Assembly (NCBI GenBank): GCA_022495995.1
Contig: JAFEMH010002577.1
Coordinates: 248,001 to 312,000 of the forward strand
Length of the DNA stretch: 64,000 nt
Direction: 5' to 3'
Origin: Adenophora triphylla var. japonica
Taxonomy: Eukaryota > Streptophyta > Magnoliopsida > Asterales > Campanulaceae
Part shown: in pieces, positions 1 through 10,861 of the stretch
Numbering within the stretch: position 1 is the stretch's first letter
How the letters are laid out: the number at the start of each line of letters is the position of its first letter
The notes under the pieces: model-generated
Seen by the model: the letters and a program-made list of their open reading frames with translations, nothing else
Database searches by the model: none
What the model was told of the DNA's origin: nothing
Position numbers and translations under genes: made by a program

Positions 1-800
1 AGGTTGAAGGTCGCTGATTTCACGATTATGCAAGGAGTCAATGACAATAGTTGGGGGGTTGACCTGGGCTCCGGTCAGCGCTGCCATGGAATATATGACC
101 TCACGGTCAATCTTTCCCTCAATTCCCCTATCAATGTAACCTCCCTCAATAGGGGCCAACTGTTTTGATTTTCTGCTCGTCTTGAGCTCCACCTTAGTGG
201 TATGGAAAGAAAGCATGCCAATAGAAATGGGAGCCGGAACAATTTCAAGGGCTTTCCCTTTTCTCGCTTTGTCCTCGCCCTCTTTCTGCGGGCAGGATGT
301 CTGGCCTTTACTAGCTTTTCTCTTCTCCTCTATTGCTCGGAGGAATCTCCCGGGCTAGTTCTTGATGGTGGCAACCCCGTCCGGGGTGTTAAATTTCACC
401 CTTTGGTGGGGAACGGAAGCAACTATTCCCAATTCGCCCTGAGCAGTTACGCCGAGAATGGCATTGTATTGGGAAGGAAGATCGACCACCATGAAAGTAA
501 TTTTGGCCGTATTCTGCATGGGTTTTTCCCCAATAGCTACTTCAAACACAATCGTCCCCTTTACCCCTACTGGGTGATTGGTGAACCCCTCTAGCATGCC
601 CGCATATGGAGCGAGGTTAGCCTCGGTCATCCTCATACCTACCAAAGTATGGTAGTAGAGTATATCCCTGGCCGCGCTTGTATCGATTAAAACCCTGTGT
701 ATGTTGGCTCGATTAATTTTCATTCGAAGAGTAAGGGGCTGAGTAGAGTGAAATAGGGAGGAGGCGATTTCACTCTTTTTGAATCCTATTTATTGCTCTT
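1..800 (-). pseudogene. Retropepsin-like and following pol start, degenerate
   Basis: Minus strand 723-355 reads KINRANIHRVLIDTSAARDI, a retroviral-type protease motif in which the expected D-T/S-G-S-S-A-D is D-T-S-A-A-R-D, so the catalytic loop is altered. The Tat-type context is otherwise recognisable (LYYHTLVGM, and a second hydrophobic-Gly ILGVTAQ near 470). The frame closes at 355. Beyond it, minus bases about 93 to 1 read AALTGAQVNPPTIVIDS in another frame and run off the window. Stops between gag and this segment, plus the altered active site, mark it as dead. Confidence 0.75.
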
Positions 801-849
801 CCTCGGGAGCCATTGGGGGAATTAGAAAAACTTTCTCTAATGTTCGAAT

Positions 850-2624
850 CTAAATGGAGAGCTGTTTGTTTGATGGAGGCTCCTCTCCGATGAAATTAAT
901 CTCATAGTCCCCCAGATCGTCATCGTAATCATCTCTCTCGTTCCTTTCGGGGCCACACGTGCCTCGTGCTCGCTGTTGATTATTGTTATTGGGGGCATTG
1001 TTGTGGCCCTTGACCCATTTTGTTAGCTCCCCGTCATTAATCTTTTGCTGAATAATTCGCTTCAACTGGAAGCAGTCTTCAGTGCCATGACCGTGGTCAT
1101 TGTGATATTCGCAGAACTTGGCCCTACTCCTTTCATTTGGCTTCCAGATCATTGGGGGAGGAGGGGGAAATTGTGAGGCTCTCATAATTACTACACGCGG
1201 CTCGATGAGGGGGGTATAAACCGTTTCATCCACTACCTTTCGTAGCTTGTCCGACCCACGGCCTCTGTTTTTGCCCTGATTATTAACGCGGGCAGGCTCT
1301 GGGGTGGTGTCCTGGACTTGGCTGATTCTTTCTTTGGAGGGCGCCCGGGCAGGGGCCACATTGGGCTCCTCGGTAGAAGCAATGGCAGAGGCCCTCTCAT
1401 ACATCTCCTCCACGCTTTTAGGCCGGTTAGAGGCAAAATTCATTTTGAGGAATGAGGAGGCGAGACCGCCCTCAAAGCAGAGTCGGATGTCTCCTTCCTC
1501 CAAATCCACTATCTCCTCGCTCACTTTCCGGAACCGAGAGATGTAATTTTTTGTGGTCTCGTTTTGCGGCCTGCTTGACGCGGACAAGATCCGTCTTTGG
1601 CCGAGCGGGCTCACCGACCCCAACAAAGGCATTTAGAAAGAGGTTTCTAAACTGACTGAAAGATTGGATGGATCGGGGCTTGAGAGCCAGCATCCAGGAT
1701 AGGGCCTTGCCCGTGAAAGTTGCAGCTAAGGCCTTACACATTACTGATACGTCCAACGAGAATAGGGCCATTTGTCCCTCGAATCATCCCATATGTCTCT
1801 TGGCATTCTTGGAGCCATCATATGTATCCATCTGGGGGGGCTTGCCCCTCTGAATAGGTGCCCGAGCGATCTTGTTGCTGAAGGCATCCATGGTGAGGCC
1901 ACACCTCTGGGTTGCCTTTTGGTGGGTCTCCCACATCTCGTGCATAAATTTGACAAATTCAGGGCTCTGTTTATCAACCTTCTGTTTTTTAGCACGTGGA
2001 GTCACGGCCTTCTCCTTGGCCGGAGCCAAGGGTCTGGCTTGGGACTTCGCACGGCGATTTGATTGTGCCTCTTCTCCAGCCTCCTCGCTTTCATCCACAT
2101 GTACCACACTGCGTCTAACCACCTGTCCGCGATCAAGGGTTGGTTCAGCCCGTTTTGCCCCCCCTAGCTTGACTAGCAAGCGAGTTAGCGGGGGCTCGTT
2201 GGGAGAACCTTTGTGACCCTTGTGGGAACTGTAGCCCGCCGTTGGCCTCTATTTCGAACATCTCCATTTGAGCGTCGTTGATGGCCATGGCCTCAGCGAC
2301 CAGATTGGATTTGGCGGCCAGGATCTCTTGCCTCTTGAGGATCTGGTCCGGGGAGAGGGGAGTGTTTAAGGTGGTGGGCTTTATATGAGCTTGGGGAGTA
2401 TTTGGGCTATTATTTAGGAGAGCTTGGGCTTTTTCAGCTCTGGCTTCATCCGTTAGCCTATGTAAAACCCTTTGAACATGGGAGAGGCTTTTTTGTGGCT
2501 GAGAACGGGCCCCCATCCGGTTAAAAACAGAGTTTGTTTGCTTATCCTTATTGACATTGGAAGGGGACGCATGGTCATCCCTCTCAATGGTCAAATGACC
2601 AGAGTTTTCCAAAGTTTTAGACAT
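850..2624 (-). pseudogene. Broken gag of the Retand-like element
   Basis: Gag can be followed in pieces: start at 2624 (MSKTLENSG), a frame change in a G-run near 2155-2162, an in-frame TGA at 1781-1783 right after residues KRHMG, then FEGQMALFS..., and a second frame change near 1570-1590 where KTDLVRVKQ passes to RPQNETTKNYISRF. The last part (from about 1600 to 850) carries the retrotransposon gag helix region and a knuckle with C, H and C spaced as in FCEYHNDHGHGTEDCFQLK (about 1125-1075). Three separate lesions mean no functional Gag can be made from this copy. Confidence 0.85.
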
Positions 2625-2729
2625 GTTTCGAAAAAGAAAATGACTGAAAAGAAGAGCCTTTTGACAGTCAGCTGTTTAGAACACAAGGAGTGTCTGAAAA
2701 CAAAGAATTTTAACGAGAAAACTAATGGC

Positions 2730-2749
2730 GATTCCCGGCAATGGAACCA
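2730..2749 (-). other. Primer binding site of the Retand-like element
   Basis: Minus strand TGGTTCCATTGCCGGGAATC lies one base inside the LTR. It has the TGG start and the TTGCCGGG core of gypsy primer sites that pair with the 3' end of a plant tRNA (tRNA-Asp type is the common TGGCGCCGTTGCCGGGG form). Three bases in the first nine differ from that form, either decay or a different tRNA primer. Confidence 0.65.
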
Positions 2750-3026
2750 CTGATGACGCCAAGCTTTTTAGGGTCAGGAGCGGTTCAAGGATATCTGACA
2801 AAATATATTTAGGTGGTTTGATGTACCTAGAACACAACACAAAGGAAGCACCGTTAAGGTCAAAGTTGGGCGTTAATCCAACTCAGGCCCTCGGGTGTGA
2901 GAGTAAGAATACTGAGTAATATAAGGCATGGAATACCTTGAATGTGTGTGAGTGTTTAGGGTTTGAGAATAATATGGCTTACTCAATATATTTGGAACTT
3001 ACCTTGTCCAAGGGGACAAAGGTCTT

Positions 3027-3035
3027 CTATTTATA
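3027..3035 (-). promoter_or_regulatory. LTR TATA box
   Basis: Minus strand CCTATAAATAGAAGACC is a canonical plant TATA context inside the LTR. Transcription would start about 30 bases further along the minus strand, near 3000. Confidence 0.6.
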
Positions 3036-3317
3036 GGAAATGAGGAGCTGCTCGCTGACGTAAGTCATGAGGTCAGCCCTAAAGGGCACTTTGGTATTTG
3101 ACCGCATACACGTGTCCGCATCCAACTGGGTCTGTCAGGGAAGGAGGATCCTCTGTCAGAAGGGATGTCGCTGATGTGGACAGGAGCCGTGTATCCGACG
3201 CGGCGCATTTAATGCCATTGTAGGCGCCTGACTGAGCCACATTGAATGCAATGGGAGTGAGCCAGTCACTTGCATGTCAGAGCCAGTAAGCTAACTTGCT
3301 CAGTAAGGTTTGCCATT

Positions 3318-3360
3318 AACCGGGAGGCAGACAACCGGGAGGCAGACAACCGGGATGCAG
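3318..3360. repeat. 15-bp tandem repeat in the LTR, three copies
   Basis: AACCGGGAGGCAGAC occurs at 3318-3332 and 3333-3347, followed by a third copy with one change (GGATG) from 3348. It lies in the U3-like part of the LTR, where direct repeats often act as enhancer modules. That role is inferred. Confidence 0.8.
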
Positions 3361-3625
3361 GTATGAGCCCGCGGTCAACATCTTAGGCGCGGTCAAAGGT
3401 ATTTGACGCGGGCACGAATGGAGCGGTCATACCTCCTGCGGGCACCAAACCAGCGGTCAGGATCCCTCCGGTCTTGAGTGGGATGATCCGGAGAGGAACT
3501 CGACCTTGACCTCAGGGGTCTATCTGTCTGCGGTCTTGACTCCGGCGGTCTAGGGAATGCCATGTCACTGGCTCCTTGGACCAGATCGAGCGTGGGCCCG
3601 GTCCAGCAGGTCCGGGCTCATCACA

Positions 3626-3963
3626 TTCACAACTTTGTATATACTAAATTGACTTTAATGATTGAAAGATTTATCAAATATAGAACATAAATGAGCTAGT
3701 AAACGAAGATTCCCAATGTATAGTAAACATATGAAAATATGATATTATTTGATTTAATTATTTATATTATTTGCTCTATTTTTTCGTCGATCCCTTTAAA
3801 CAAATTTGTATTCTTGGACTTTTAATGTTAATCTATAACTATATAAAGGCTGAAGTGCAAAGCACTTCAACACCCCCCCCCCCATTTTCCCGCTCAAACT
3901 AGAACCTAGACTAAATAAAGGATAGGTTCATTCCCTCTAATGTAATTTACTAAACACACCCCT
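3626..3963. other. AT-rich intergenic stretch
   Basis: No ORF or recognisable element is seen. It holds a C-run near 3873-3884 and is otherwise simple AT-rich DNA. Confidence 0.6.
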
Positions 3964-4376
3964 TATATACTACTCCATTTTTAGCATTTCAATTCCTAGA
4001 CGATGTGGGATTAATATCCCATTTGGTTTTCAAATGCTAAGCCTCTCAATGTATACTACTCCATTTAGCATTTCAATTTCTAGACGATGTGGGATTAATA
4101 TCCCATTTGGTTTTCAAATGCTAAGGCCTCTCAATATATACTACTCCATTTTCTAGCATTTCAATTATTAGACGATGTGGGATTAATATCCCTATTGGGA
4201 TTCAAATGCTAAGACTTTTCAATATATACTCTCCATTTCCTAGCATTTCAATTTCTAGACGATGTGAAATTAATATCCCTATTGGTTTTCAAATGCTAAG
4301 GCCTCTCAATATATAATACTCCATTTTCTAGCATTTCAATTCCTACTTCCTAGACGATGTGAGATTAATATCCCAT
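3964..4376. repeat. Tandem array of ~88-bp units, five copies, each a nested hairpin
   Basis: Units start near 3964, 4051, 4135, 4223 and 4311. Each unit has TTAGCATTT at one side and AAATGCTAA at the other, and inside them TGGGAT-taat-ATCCCA. Each unit can therefore fold as a double-stem hairpin. Copies differ by a few substitutions and short indels, and the last copy is truncated after ATCCCA. The array is just left of a Helitron-type end and may belong to that element. Confidence 0.85.
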
Positions 4377-5083
4377 TACTCCGACTACTCCATTATGCTT
4401 CATGTCCGTCAATCCATTTGATTAGAACACGAATACAAGTTACAAGTTTGTAAAAAAATTAAGAAAAAAAACATCAATTCTACTATGATTTTTGGACATG
4501 GGTGTCAACATAGACCCATCGCGTTGGACATAGAGGATTATGAATGCAAGATACGAGGAAATGGGTCCTTTATATGTAAACATATTTATGAAATATAGAC
4601 GGATATAAGTATTTGATGTTTTGTATGTGAAAGCTTGATGTACTTTCCATGAAGCAGTATACATTTCGCTTTAGTTTGTCTCAATCCAATATGTATAGTA
4701 TGTCTGGTGGAAACAATTAATTTAAAATTATTATTAGTTCTTATAAGATTTTTTAAAATTTAATAATTATATAGTATACTCCCTCTGGTTTGAAATATTT
4801 GTCACTTTTAAATTTTTCATAAGTTGTAAGAATCACAATTATTATACCAACTTCATGATTAAAATACCAATATTCTCATTATTTATTATTTCTCATTTCA
4901 ACAATAAACCAATTAATATAATGGAAAAAGTTTCAATGTCATTATATATTTTTGTTGAATACCATTTATTTGAAAAATATTTTTCTAAATTAACCTTTAT
5001 ACTAATAGTAACTCTTTTAATTTAGTTTCTGTTATTTGTCTAAATTTTATGAACGTGCGTTTAATGCACAAGTGTTAGACTAG
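4377..5083 (+). mobile_element. Region ending in a Helitron-type 3' end (A)
   Basis: The right boundary at 5083 has GTGC-loop-GCAC (5055-5069), then eleven bases to CTAG, followed by T. This is the Helitron hairpin plus CTRR plus T-target arrangement. A MITE-like end (ACTCCCTCTGG) lies near 4779. The 5' start (TC after A) was not located, so the left boundary given is only the end of the tandem array. Confidence 0.45.
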
Positions 5084-5197
5084 TTTGTTTCTAATTCCAT
5101 AATAGTTGCACGGAGTATGATAGAATTCCATGGGGTGCAGTCATTCGGGAAGTCCCTCAGATCAGAGGAGGACGACTCCCATACAATTCTTAATAAA

Positions 5198-5223
5198 TCT
5201 CTCTCTCTCTCTCTATCTATCTA

Positions 5224-5283
<60 letters not shown>
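5198..5283. repeat. Composite microsatellite (CT)n-(CTAT)n-(TA)n
   Basis: A CT run passes into CTAT repeats and then a long TA run. Just after it comes a stretch containing GGTGTTGCCACGTAG, a style often found at the 5' ends of plant Helitrons. Confidence 0.9.
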
Positions 5284-5287
<4 letters not shown>

Positions 5288-5507
5288 TTGGTGAAGAGAG
5301 CTATGGTGTTGCCACGTAGACGAATCATGGACAAATGTTGTATTTGGTGATGCCACATCAACAATACCCTCATAAATAAGTGACTTTTATATTTTTTTTC
5401 CCTTAGCTAATAGTATTAGATAATAATATTAGTTACTAGAAAAGATAACTATTATAGTAACAAATACTTATAATAATAATAGTTAACTATTTTGGTTAAC
5501 TATATAT

Positions 5508-5822
5508 GTTAACTATTACTATTAATAGTATTAGTTAACCATATAGTTACTATATAAGTTAACTATTACTATTAAAAGTATTAGTTAATTATAATACTTA
5601 CAATATATGTTAACTATTACTATTAATAATATTAGTTAATCATAATAGTTACTATATATGTTAATTATTACTATTAATAGATTAGCTAATTGTAATAGTT
5701 ATTATATATGTTAATAATTACTATTAATAATATTAGTTAATTATAATAATAATTATATAAGTTAATTATTACTATTAATAGTATTAGTTATTTATAATAG
5801 TTATAATGTATGTTAATTATTA
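5508..5822. repeat. AT-rich tandem repeat, unit about 50 bp, about six copies
   Basis: Units begin GTTAACTATTACTATTAATA and end in TATATA-type sequence. Later copies mutate GTTAAC to GTTAAT. The array leads directly into the dispersed 220-bp block at 5822. Confidence 0.85.
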
Positions 5823-6040
5823 CATAGACCCCTTTGGATATGAAAGGTCATATGTTAGACATTCATTTATTAAGAGATAATGTATACATTAATGTATGAA
5901 AGATTATTTGTTCATAACCATTCAAGAATTTGAAAGATTTGATATGTTTGAATGTATTTTGTGCATGTCTTTTTAGTTTTGGTTCCTTCAACTTCCTAAT
6001 TAATAATTAATAATATAAATAATATTTAAACACTTTTAAT
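5822..6040. repeat. Dispersed ~220-bp block, copy 1
   Basis: This block (TAGACCCCTTTGGATATGAA... to ...TAATAATATAAATAATATTT) recurs at about 11066-11282 and 11391-11600, with a partial copy at about 10968-11030. Each copy follows the same AT-rich TATGTTAA-TATTACA lead-in, so the lead-in and block moved or duplicated together. Confidence 0.8.
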
Positions 6041-6329
6041 ATCTATAATACAATAGAGGACTGTTTTAACTGCCTCTTAGCCATGGACAAGTGGTGGCTG
6101 AGATTAAAAGTTGAAAATCTGATCCGACGGTCTATATTCCTCCTCCTTCCCCACTTTGTTTGAACTGCCCCACTCCTCTCCTCCACAAACCGTATGAGTT
6201 AATTTTCAGTTTTCCCACTACCCATTCTTTCATTTCAATTGTTTGTTTGCATTTTTGCTGAAGGTAAAGAAAAATCCCCTTGATAATAAAATTAGTGTTT
6301 TTTGTCTAAGATATTACTCTGTGAAACTC

Positions 6330-6720
6330 CACCAGAAAATGGCCACCACAATCTCTTCTTCTCTGACCTCTTTTAATGGCGCTCTGCCCCCGACCCATTT
6401 GACGATCACCGTCGCCCCCGAGCCCAGTCACAGATTGGATGGAAGAACCGAAAAATAATCCCTGCAGCGGCTGTTTGTTGCCGTCGGTTCCACTTTCCCT
6501 CATCTCTCAAAATAGCCGCCCCACCTTTTGGATCTTCACGGATTGGCAGGAATTCCCCCCTATCTCCAATCAAACCGTCAGCTCCGTCAACTCTCAACCA
6601 CCAATCGCCACACCTGTCTTCTGCGCACTCATCTCTCTCATCAACGAAACCGTCTGCAACGTCCTTTCTCAATCAAGCAGTATTATTAATGTTGGGGGTT
6701 TTAGTTTTGGGTTGAAGAGA
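6330..6720 (+). pseudogene. Captured coding-like fragment, unidentified
   Basis: A GC-richer stretch inside Helitron B. From 6340 a frame reads MATTISSSLTSFNGALPP and closes at 6456-6458. A second plus frame continues from 6439 (MEEPKNNPC...) to 6723. Composition is that of a plant first exon, but no family was recognised. It is flanked by purine-rich leader-like DNA (6780-6900). It is most simply a host gene 5' fragment carried by the Helitron. Confidence 0.35.
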
Positions 6721-7327
6721 TGAAATTTGGGTGGGGATTTTGACTTTGGAGGTATGAGGATGACTGGGTTTGGATCTTGCCAAAATGAAGAAATCAAGAA
6801 ATATATAGAGATAGAAAGAGAAAGAGAGAAAGTAAGAGAAAGAAAGAGAAAGAGAGGGATTGAGAGATAAAAATGGAGAGGTAGAAAGAGAGAGAGATTT
6901 AACCTTCAATGTGAAGATGGTGATGGCGCTGTTGTGGGTGGTTGTTGGAAAGGGGGATTGAAGAAGCCGGTGAGATTGGGGTTTTCAAAGGTGGGAGCGG
7001 CGGATTGTAGAGAAAAGACGTGGTTTGTGGTTACAAAATGTTGAATTAGGGTTTGGAGTTGCTAGGGATATGAAGGGAATTTTCACACACCAGGGTCCGA
7101 ATACACACACATGCTTTTTCGTGTTTGGAGAGAGAAACAGAGGAAGAAAAAGAGAGATAGAGAAATGGAGATATAGAGAGACAGAGATGGAAGTGAAGTT
7201 GAACAGATAAGTTGTTTAGGAAATGGTGAAGTAGTATAGAAAATGGAAGCTACTCGATATCCAACGGTAGTGGGTACAACTCATAAAGCTTCCCACATTT
7301 CTTACAAAATTGATATTTTCATAGTAT

Positions 7328-7535
7328 ATAATTCATTCGTCCCATTCAAAAAGACATAAATTTATATTTTGCATGTCTAATTTAAAAAGGCACATTCTCA
7401 AAATAGAAGCTTTTTAATATATTTTTTTTATTTTTGGGATCATTTGTCATACTAATAACACTTACTTGATCATACATTCTTCTTAATTTTCGTACAAAAT
7501 TATTTTTGTACCATTTCGGGTGATGGAGGAAGTAT
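7328..7535. mobile_element. Stowaway-like MITE relic
   Basis: Left TCGTCCCATTCAAAAAGACA and right ...ACCATTTCGGGTGATGGAGG form degraded inverted ends of the CTCCCTCCGTCCC family. Interior is AT-rich without ORF. Confidence 0.45.
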
Positions 7536-7768
7536 AGAAGTCGATAATTAATGTAGGATTTTTAGTTAAGAAAAGACGTTATTCTAGGGATTTCATGACT
7601 CAAGTGATCAATGACAGATTATAAACAAGAGAATAAAGTGGGTATAAATTAGTTTAATTTTGCGCAACTATCTTTCTGAAATTTTTATTGAGATTTTAAA
7701 TCTATTCAGTAAATATTCTATACAAAAACAAGTCAGCAAATTATAATATTTTTATATTTATTTGTAAT

Positions 7769-7770
<2 letters not shown>

Positions 7771-7829
<59 letters not shown>

Positions 7830-7830
7830 T
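7771..7830. repeat. (CA)n-(TA)n microsatellite
   Basis: About fifteen CA units pass into a TA run, inside Helitron B. Confidence 0.9.
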
Positions 7831-8552
7831 CAACATTTATAATTATATAAATGTGGTTCTTATCTGATTTTGTTTAAGTGCAGGATACAGTAGCTAGAAG
7901 AGTTGAAGAAAGTTTTGCAGCTGCCAATGTAGTCAAAGAGGAACCAACAAATTAATGTTTTATTGTTATTATAGATAGTGAATGTTGTTTCTATATTTTT
8001 TTCACTAAATAATTAATGATTGTTTGTCTTCAAATAATTGAAGCAACCAGTCCCTCTATCCTTTCTCTTTCTCTTTTCCTTCACCAGAAACTTTTAGTCG
8101 GGTTTCATATGAAATTGTTTTGAAGGTTGCTCCCATATCAATTCCTCTCTTGAATGTTTACAATGACAAATTCAAGTGTGTTTTTGCTCTCACTTTCAAC
8201 TCCTAGGTAAAGATTTTTTTTATATCTTGAGAATTATCTCACAAAAAGGTCGGTATTTACCTTTTTCTTTAACTCTAATTTTTCTTCGTCTGAATATCTG
8301 ATTTTATTTTAAATATAGACTTCCAATGATTTCTCAGGTACCCTCTCTCAATAAGTTTCAATTCTCAGATAAATATCTTTGCACTTTATATATTTGTAAA
8401 GGTCTAAAATTACATTTAAAACGTCATATATTTAGCATACGATTTCAATTTTCCCATAATTTCTCTTTCCATACTGTCTCCCTTTTCATACTGACCCGTG
8501 CTAATGGCACGGACATTTGAGTACTAGTCTAATATACAATAATGCTCGTGTT

Positions 8553-8720
8553 TTCAACCGCCTATTGACTTTAGACAAAGAGCGGCTCAAATCGATCAAT
8601 AACCGCTACAATCATAGGGCTATTATTAATCAGTTTTAACTTTTTTTATTTTCAATCGCTGAATTTCTTTTCAATTTGTTTGATCTTACGGGGTTAGATT
8701 GACGGTTTCTATTTCAATAC
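8553..8720. repeat. Dispersed repeat, first copy (second at 9785-9910)
   Basis: Both copies share GACTTTA-ACAAAGAGCGG, then ATCGATC-ATAACC-CTAC and a later TTACGG/CCGTAAG part. They are diverged direct copies in the same orientation. Family unknown. Confidence 0.6.
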
Positions 8721-8723
8721 ATA

Positions 8724-8951
8724 CCCCCTCCATCACGAGACTTTTAGTCAAATTGCAATAATTTTAACTATTAATTTAAATAGAAAATAATAATACTTAT
8801 AAAAATCTAAAAATCATTATTGAAAATATTATTAATTGTGTTATAATAAAAAATTAAATTTTTATTAGAACACTATTTTTTATTTAAATTATTGATCAAA
8901 GTTACATCAATTTGACTAAAATTTTTCATTCACGTAGAACCGGTACGTGAG
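8724..8951. mobile_element. MITE, Stowaway-like with TA flanks
   Basis: Left end CCCCCTCCATCACGAGACTT and right end ...GAACCGGTACGTGAG are degraded inverted repeats. The inner TTTTAGTCAAATTG pairs with CAATTTGACTAAAA at the right. TA flanks both sides. Confidence 0.6.
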
Positions 8952-9151
8952 TATAATAATGTAGTAATAGTATACATAACTATTATTTGAAATTTGGCGT
9001 GTACCAAGATTTTCAATTCAAATGTAAATGAAAAGAAAACAAGCAAGTGGTCTGGTTGTGCGTATCGACTGTCTGACTTTTTCTCAATTTACAATTTAAC
9101 TGACATGGATTTTGGTTACTTTTTAAAAATAAAAGTGTGTAGATCCGATTG

Positions 9152-9404
9152 CTCCCTTTATTTCGTATTTTAACTCAATCAAATTTTGACATATTTTTAT
9201 AAAAGAAATATGAATAATTTTATAGAAAAATATAGATATTTCCATGAAATTTTGAAAATTGTTATTGATTGTATTTTTAATGGTGAAACAATAACAATTT
9301 ATATAATTGCATAAAAATATCTAAATTTTCATAAAATTACGATCAAAATTCGATTGAGTTAAAATTAAAGTCAAAGTGATCGAAATTTTTCGAGATGAAG
9401 GGAG
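9152..9404. mobile_element. MITE, Stowaway-like
   Basis: Left CTCCCTTTATTTCG and right CGAGATGAAGGGAG are inverted. Inside, TTTTAACTCAATCAAA pairs with TTTGATTGAGTTAAAA-type sequence at the right (one mismatch). No ORF. Confidence 0.65.
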
Positions 9405-9926
9405 TATTTGTTTATAATCTGTTGCAAATAAAAATAAAATATGATGTTATATTTTCAAGTCATATATCATGGACTTCTTTTTTTAAGGGACAATTTGATC
9501 ATTTCACATGACATATTACCCGGAGTTAGTTTCATGACTAACTTTCGTTAGCCCAAAATGCATATTTTGACCTTAATTTAACGCAATACTCCCTCTACTT
9601 CTATTCTGAATAATCTTACTCACTTTGTCATCTAGAGCGTCTTATTGATAAGTCTCATTTTCTATGAACGAAAGTATATAATATTTATTTATTAATGAGA
9701 CTCATTTATAATACTCATAACAATGACTATCGTCTTACTATTTTTTATCTCATTTTCTCTCTCCTACCAACTCATAACACCTCAGTTCATAACCACCTAG
9801 TGACTTTACACAAAGAGCGGTTGATATCGATCCATAACCACTACGTTTCAAGGGCTGTCATTTGATAATTTATTTTCTTCTTCAATTCTAACCGTAAGAT
9901 TAATTATCCATGAATCTATCAATAAC

Positions 9927-10142
9927 AATCTCTCTCTATTTTTCGTGATATATGTATACTTCAGCTGTTTCATATTAAATATGATCAAGAACTAATAAAA
10001 AATAATTTTTATAAAATTTAAAATATTGTTGTATAACTCTCTCTATTATTCGTGATATCAGTATACTTCAGCTGTTTCATATTAAATATGATCAAGAACT
10101 AATAAAAAATTAATTTTTATAAAATTTAATATATTGTTGTAT
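9927..10142. repeat. Tandem duplication, two ~108-bp copies
   Basis: Copy one 9927-10034 and copy two 10035-10142 share TATACTTCAGCTGTTTCATA and the following ATATGATCAAGAACTAATAA, with few differences. Confidence 0.85.
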
Positions 10143-10544
10143 TAATAATAATATTTAAAATTTTATGAATAAATAAATTTTAGTAATTTTTTTGTTAAAT
10201 TTCAATTAAATTAACTAAAAAAAATAAAGTTAAGAGATTTATAATGGGCTGGATAACTAACTAAATGACGGGAATATCGATAACATGACACATTTATATA
10301 TAACTATATATTTGTGTATATATTGATCTAATGCATGTTTTAAATAGGTTTTCCCGCGCTCGTTTGAAGATTTGCAAGCTACTGAAGCTCCAACTGATTC
10401 ACAAATGACTCTACCATAGTTGACGTATAAAGATATATGGGATGATCCAATTTTTATTGCTGAAGCAGTATGTTTTTTTTTTTAAATAAAATCAAATATA
10501 ATGCATCAATTATAGTTAATTAAATGTGGTTGATATATGTTTTT

Positions 10545-10861
10545 GTCCAAGCGCGGGAAGAAGAAGAGTTGAAATTTTTTAGTCAAATTGAAGAGGAACC
10601 AACATATTAGTGTTTTATTATTAACAAAATAGTGAATGTTAATTCCATATTTCTTATTCTATTAATGATTTATGATTATTTTTCTTCAAAATAATTAAGG
10701 TGTATAACGCTTTCCATTGATTTATTAATTATAAAGTTATTTCTTCATCGCTTCATTCTTTTTTGTGGGATATACAAAATTGAAAGGGGTTCTTTATATT
10801 TTCTCTGCTTGACTACCATGTATATCGTCCCGTGCCATTGGCACAAGCATTTAAGTACTAG
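10545..10861 (+). mobile_element. 3' part of Helitron C
   Basis: It ends with the perfect hairpin GTGCC-att-GGCAC (10832-10844), thirteen bases and CTAG at 10858-10861 followed by T. The stretch GAAGAGGAACCAACA (about 10590) and the following about 100 bases match Helitron B at about 7936-8040, so both belong to one family. An exon-like fragment with AGGTTTTCCCGCGC lies upstream near 10346-10470. The 5' start was not found. Confidence 0.55.

Larger units (their letters stand above)
1..3625 (-). mobile_element. Ty3/gypsy retrotransposon, Tat/Retand-like, 5' part
   Basis: The element lies on the minus strand and runs off the left edge of the window. Read in its own direction it shows a 5' LTR (3625 to 2751), a primer binding site, a gag region with a CX3H-type knuckle typical of the Tat/Retand/Ogre group, and a retropepsin-like segment. 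Reverse transcriptase and integrase would lie left of base 1. The right flank after the LTR is TTCAC, the candidate 5-bp target copy, but its partner is outside the window. Gag carries frameshifts and a stop, so this is a dead copy. Lineage is assigned from motif style only. Confidence 0.85.
2751..3625 (-). repeat. 5' LTR of the Retand-like element (875 bp)
   Basis: On the minus strand the LTR starts TGTGATGAGCC and ends ...TCATCA, giving short imperfect terminal inverted repeats. Its inner end sits one base from the primer binding site, which fixes this boundary well. It contains a TATA box and three tandem copies of a 15-bp unit (AACCGGGAGGCAGAC) at 3318-3360. The partner LTR is outside the window, so insertion age cannot be estimated here. 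Confidence 0.8.
5199..8527 (+). mobile_element. Probable non-autonomous Helitron (B) with captured sequence
   Basis: The 3' end is well formed: hairpin CCGTGC-loop-GCACGG (8496-8512), eleven bases, CTAG at 8524-8527, then T. The proposed 5' start is the TCT...TATATA-AAAG stretch near 5199-5290. The interior holds a 50-bp tandem array (5508-5822), a coding-like GC-richer segment (about 6330-6720), a purine-rich segment and an exon-like fragment (7884-7955) also found in Helitron C. No Rep/helicase is present. The 3' end is seen directly. The 5' end is inference. Confidence 0.5.

Noticed and set aside
850..1632. 260-codon frame as a host zinc-knuckle gene
   Set aside because: It is the C-terminal part of retrotransposon Gag next to a primer binding site and LTR.
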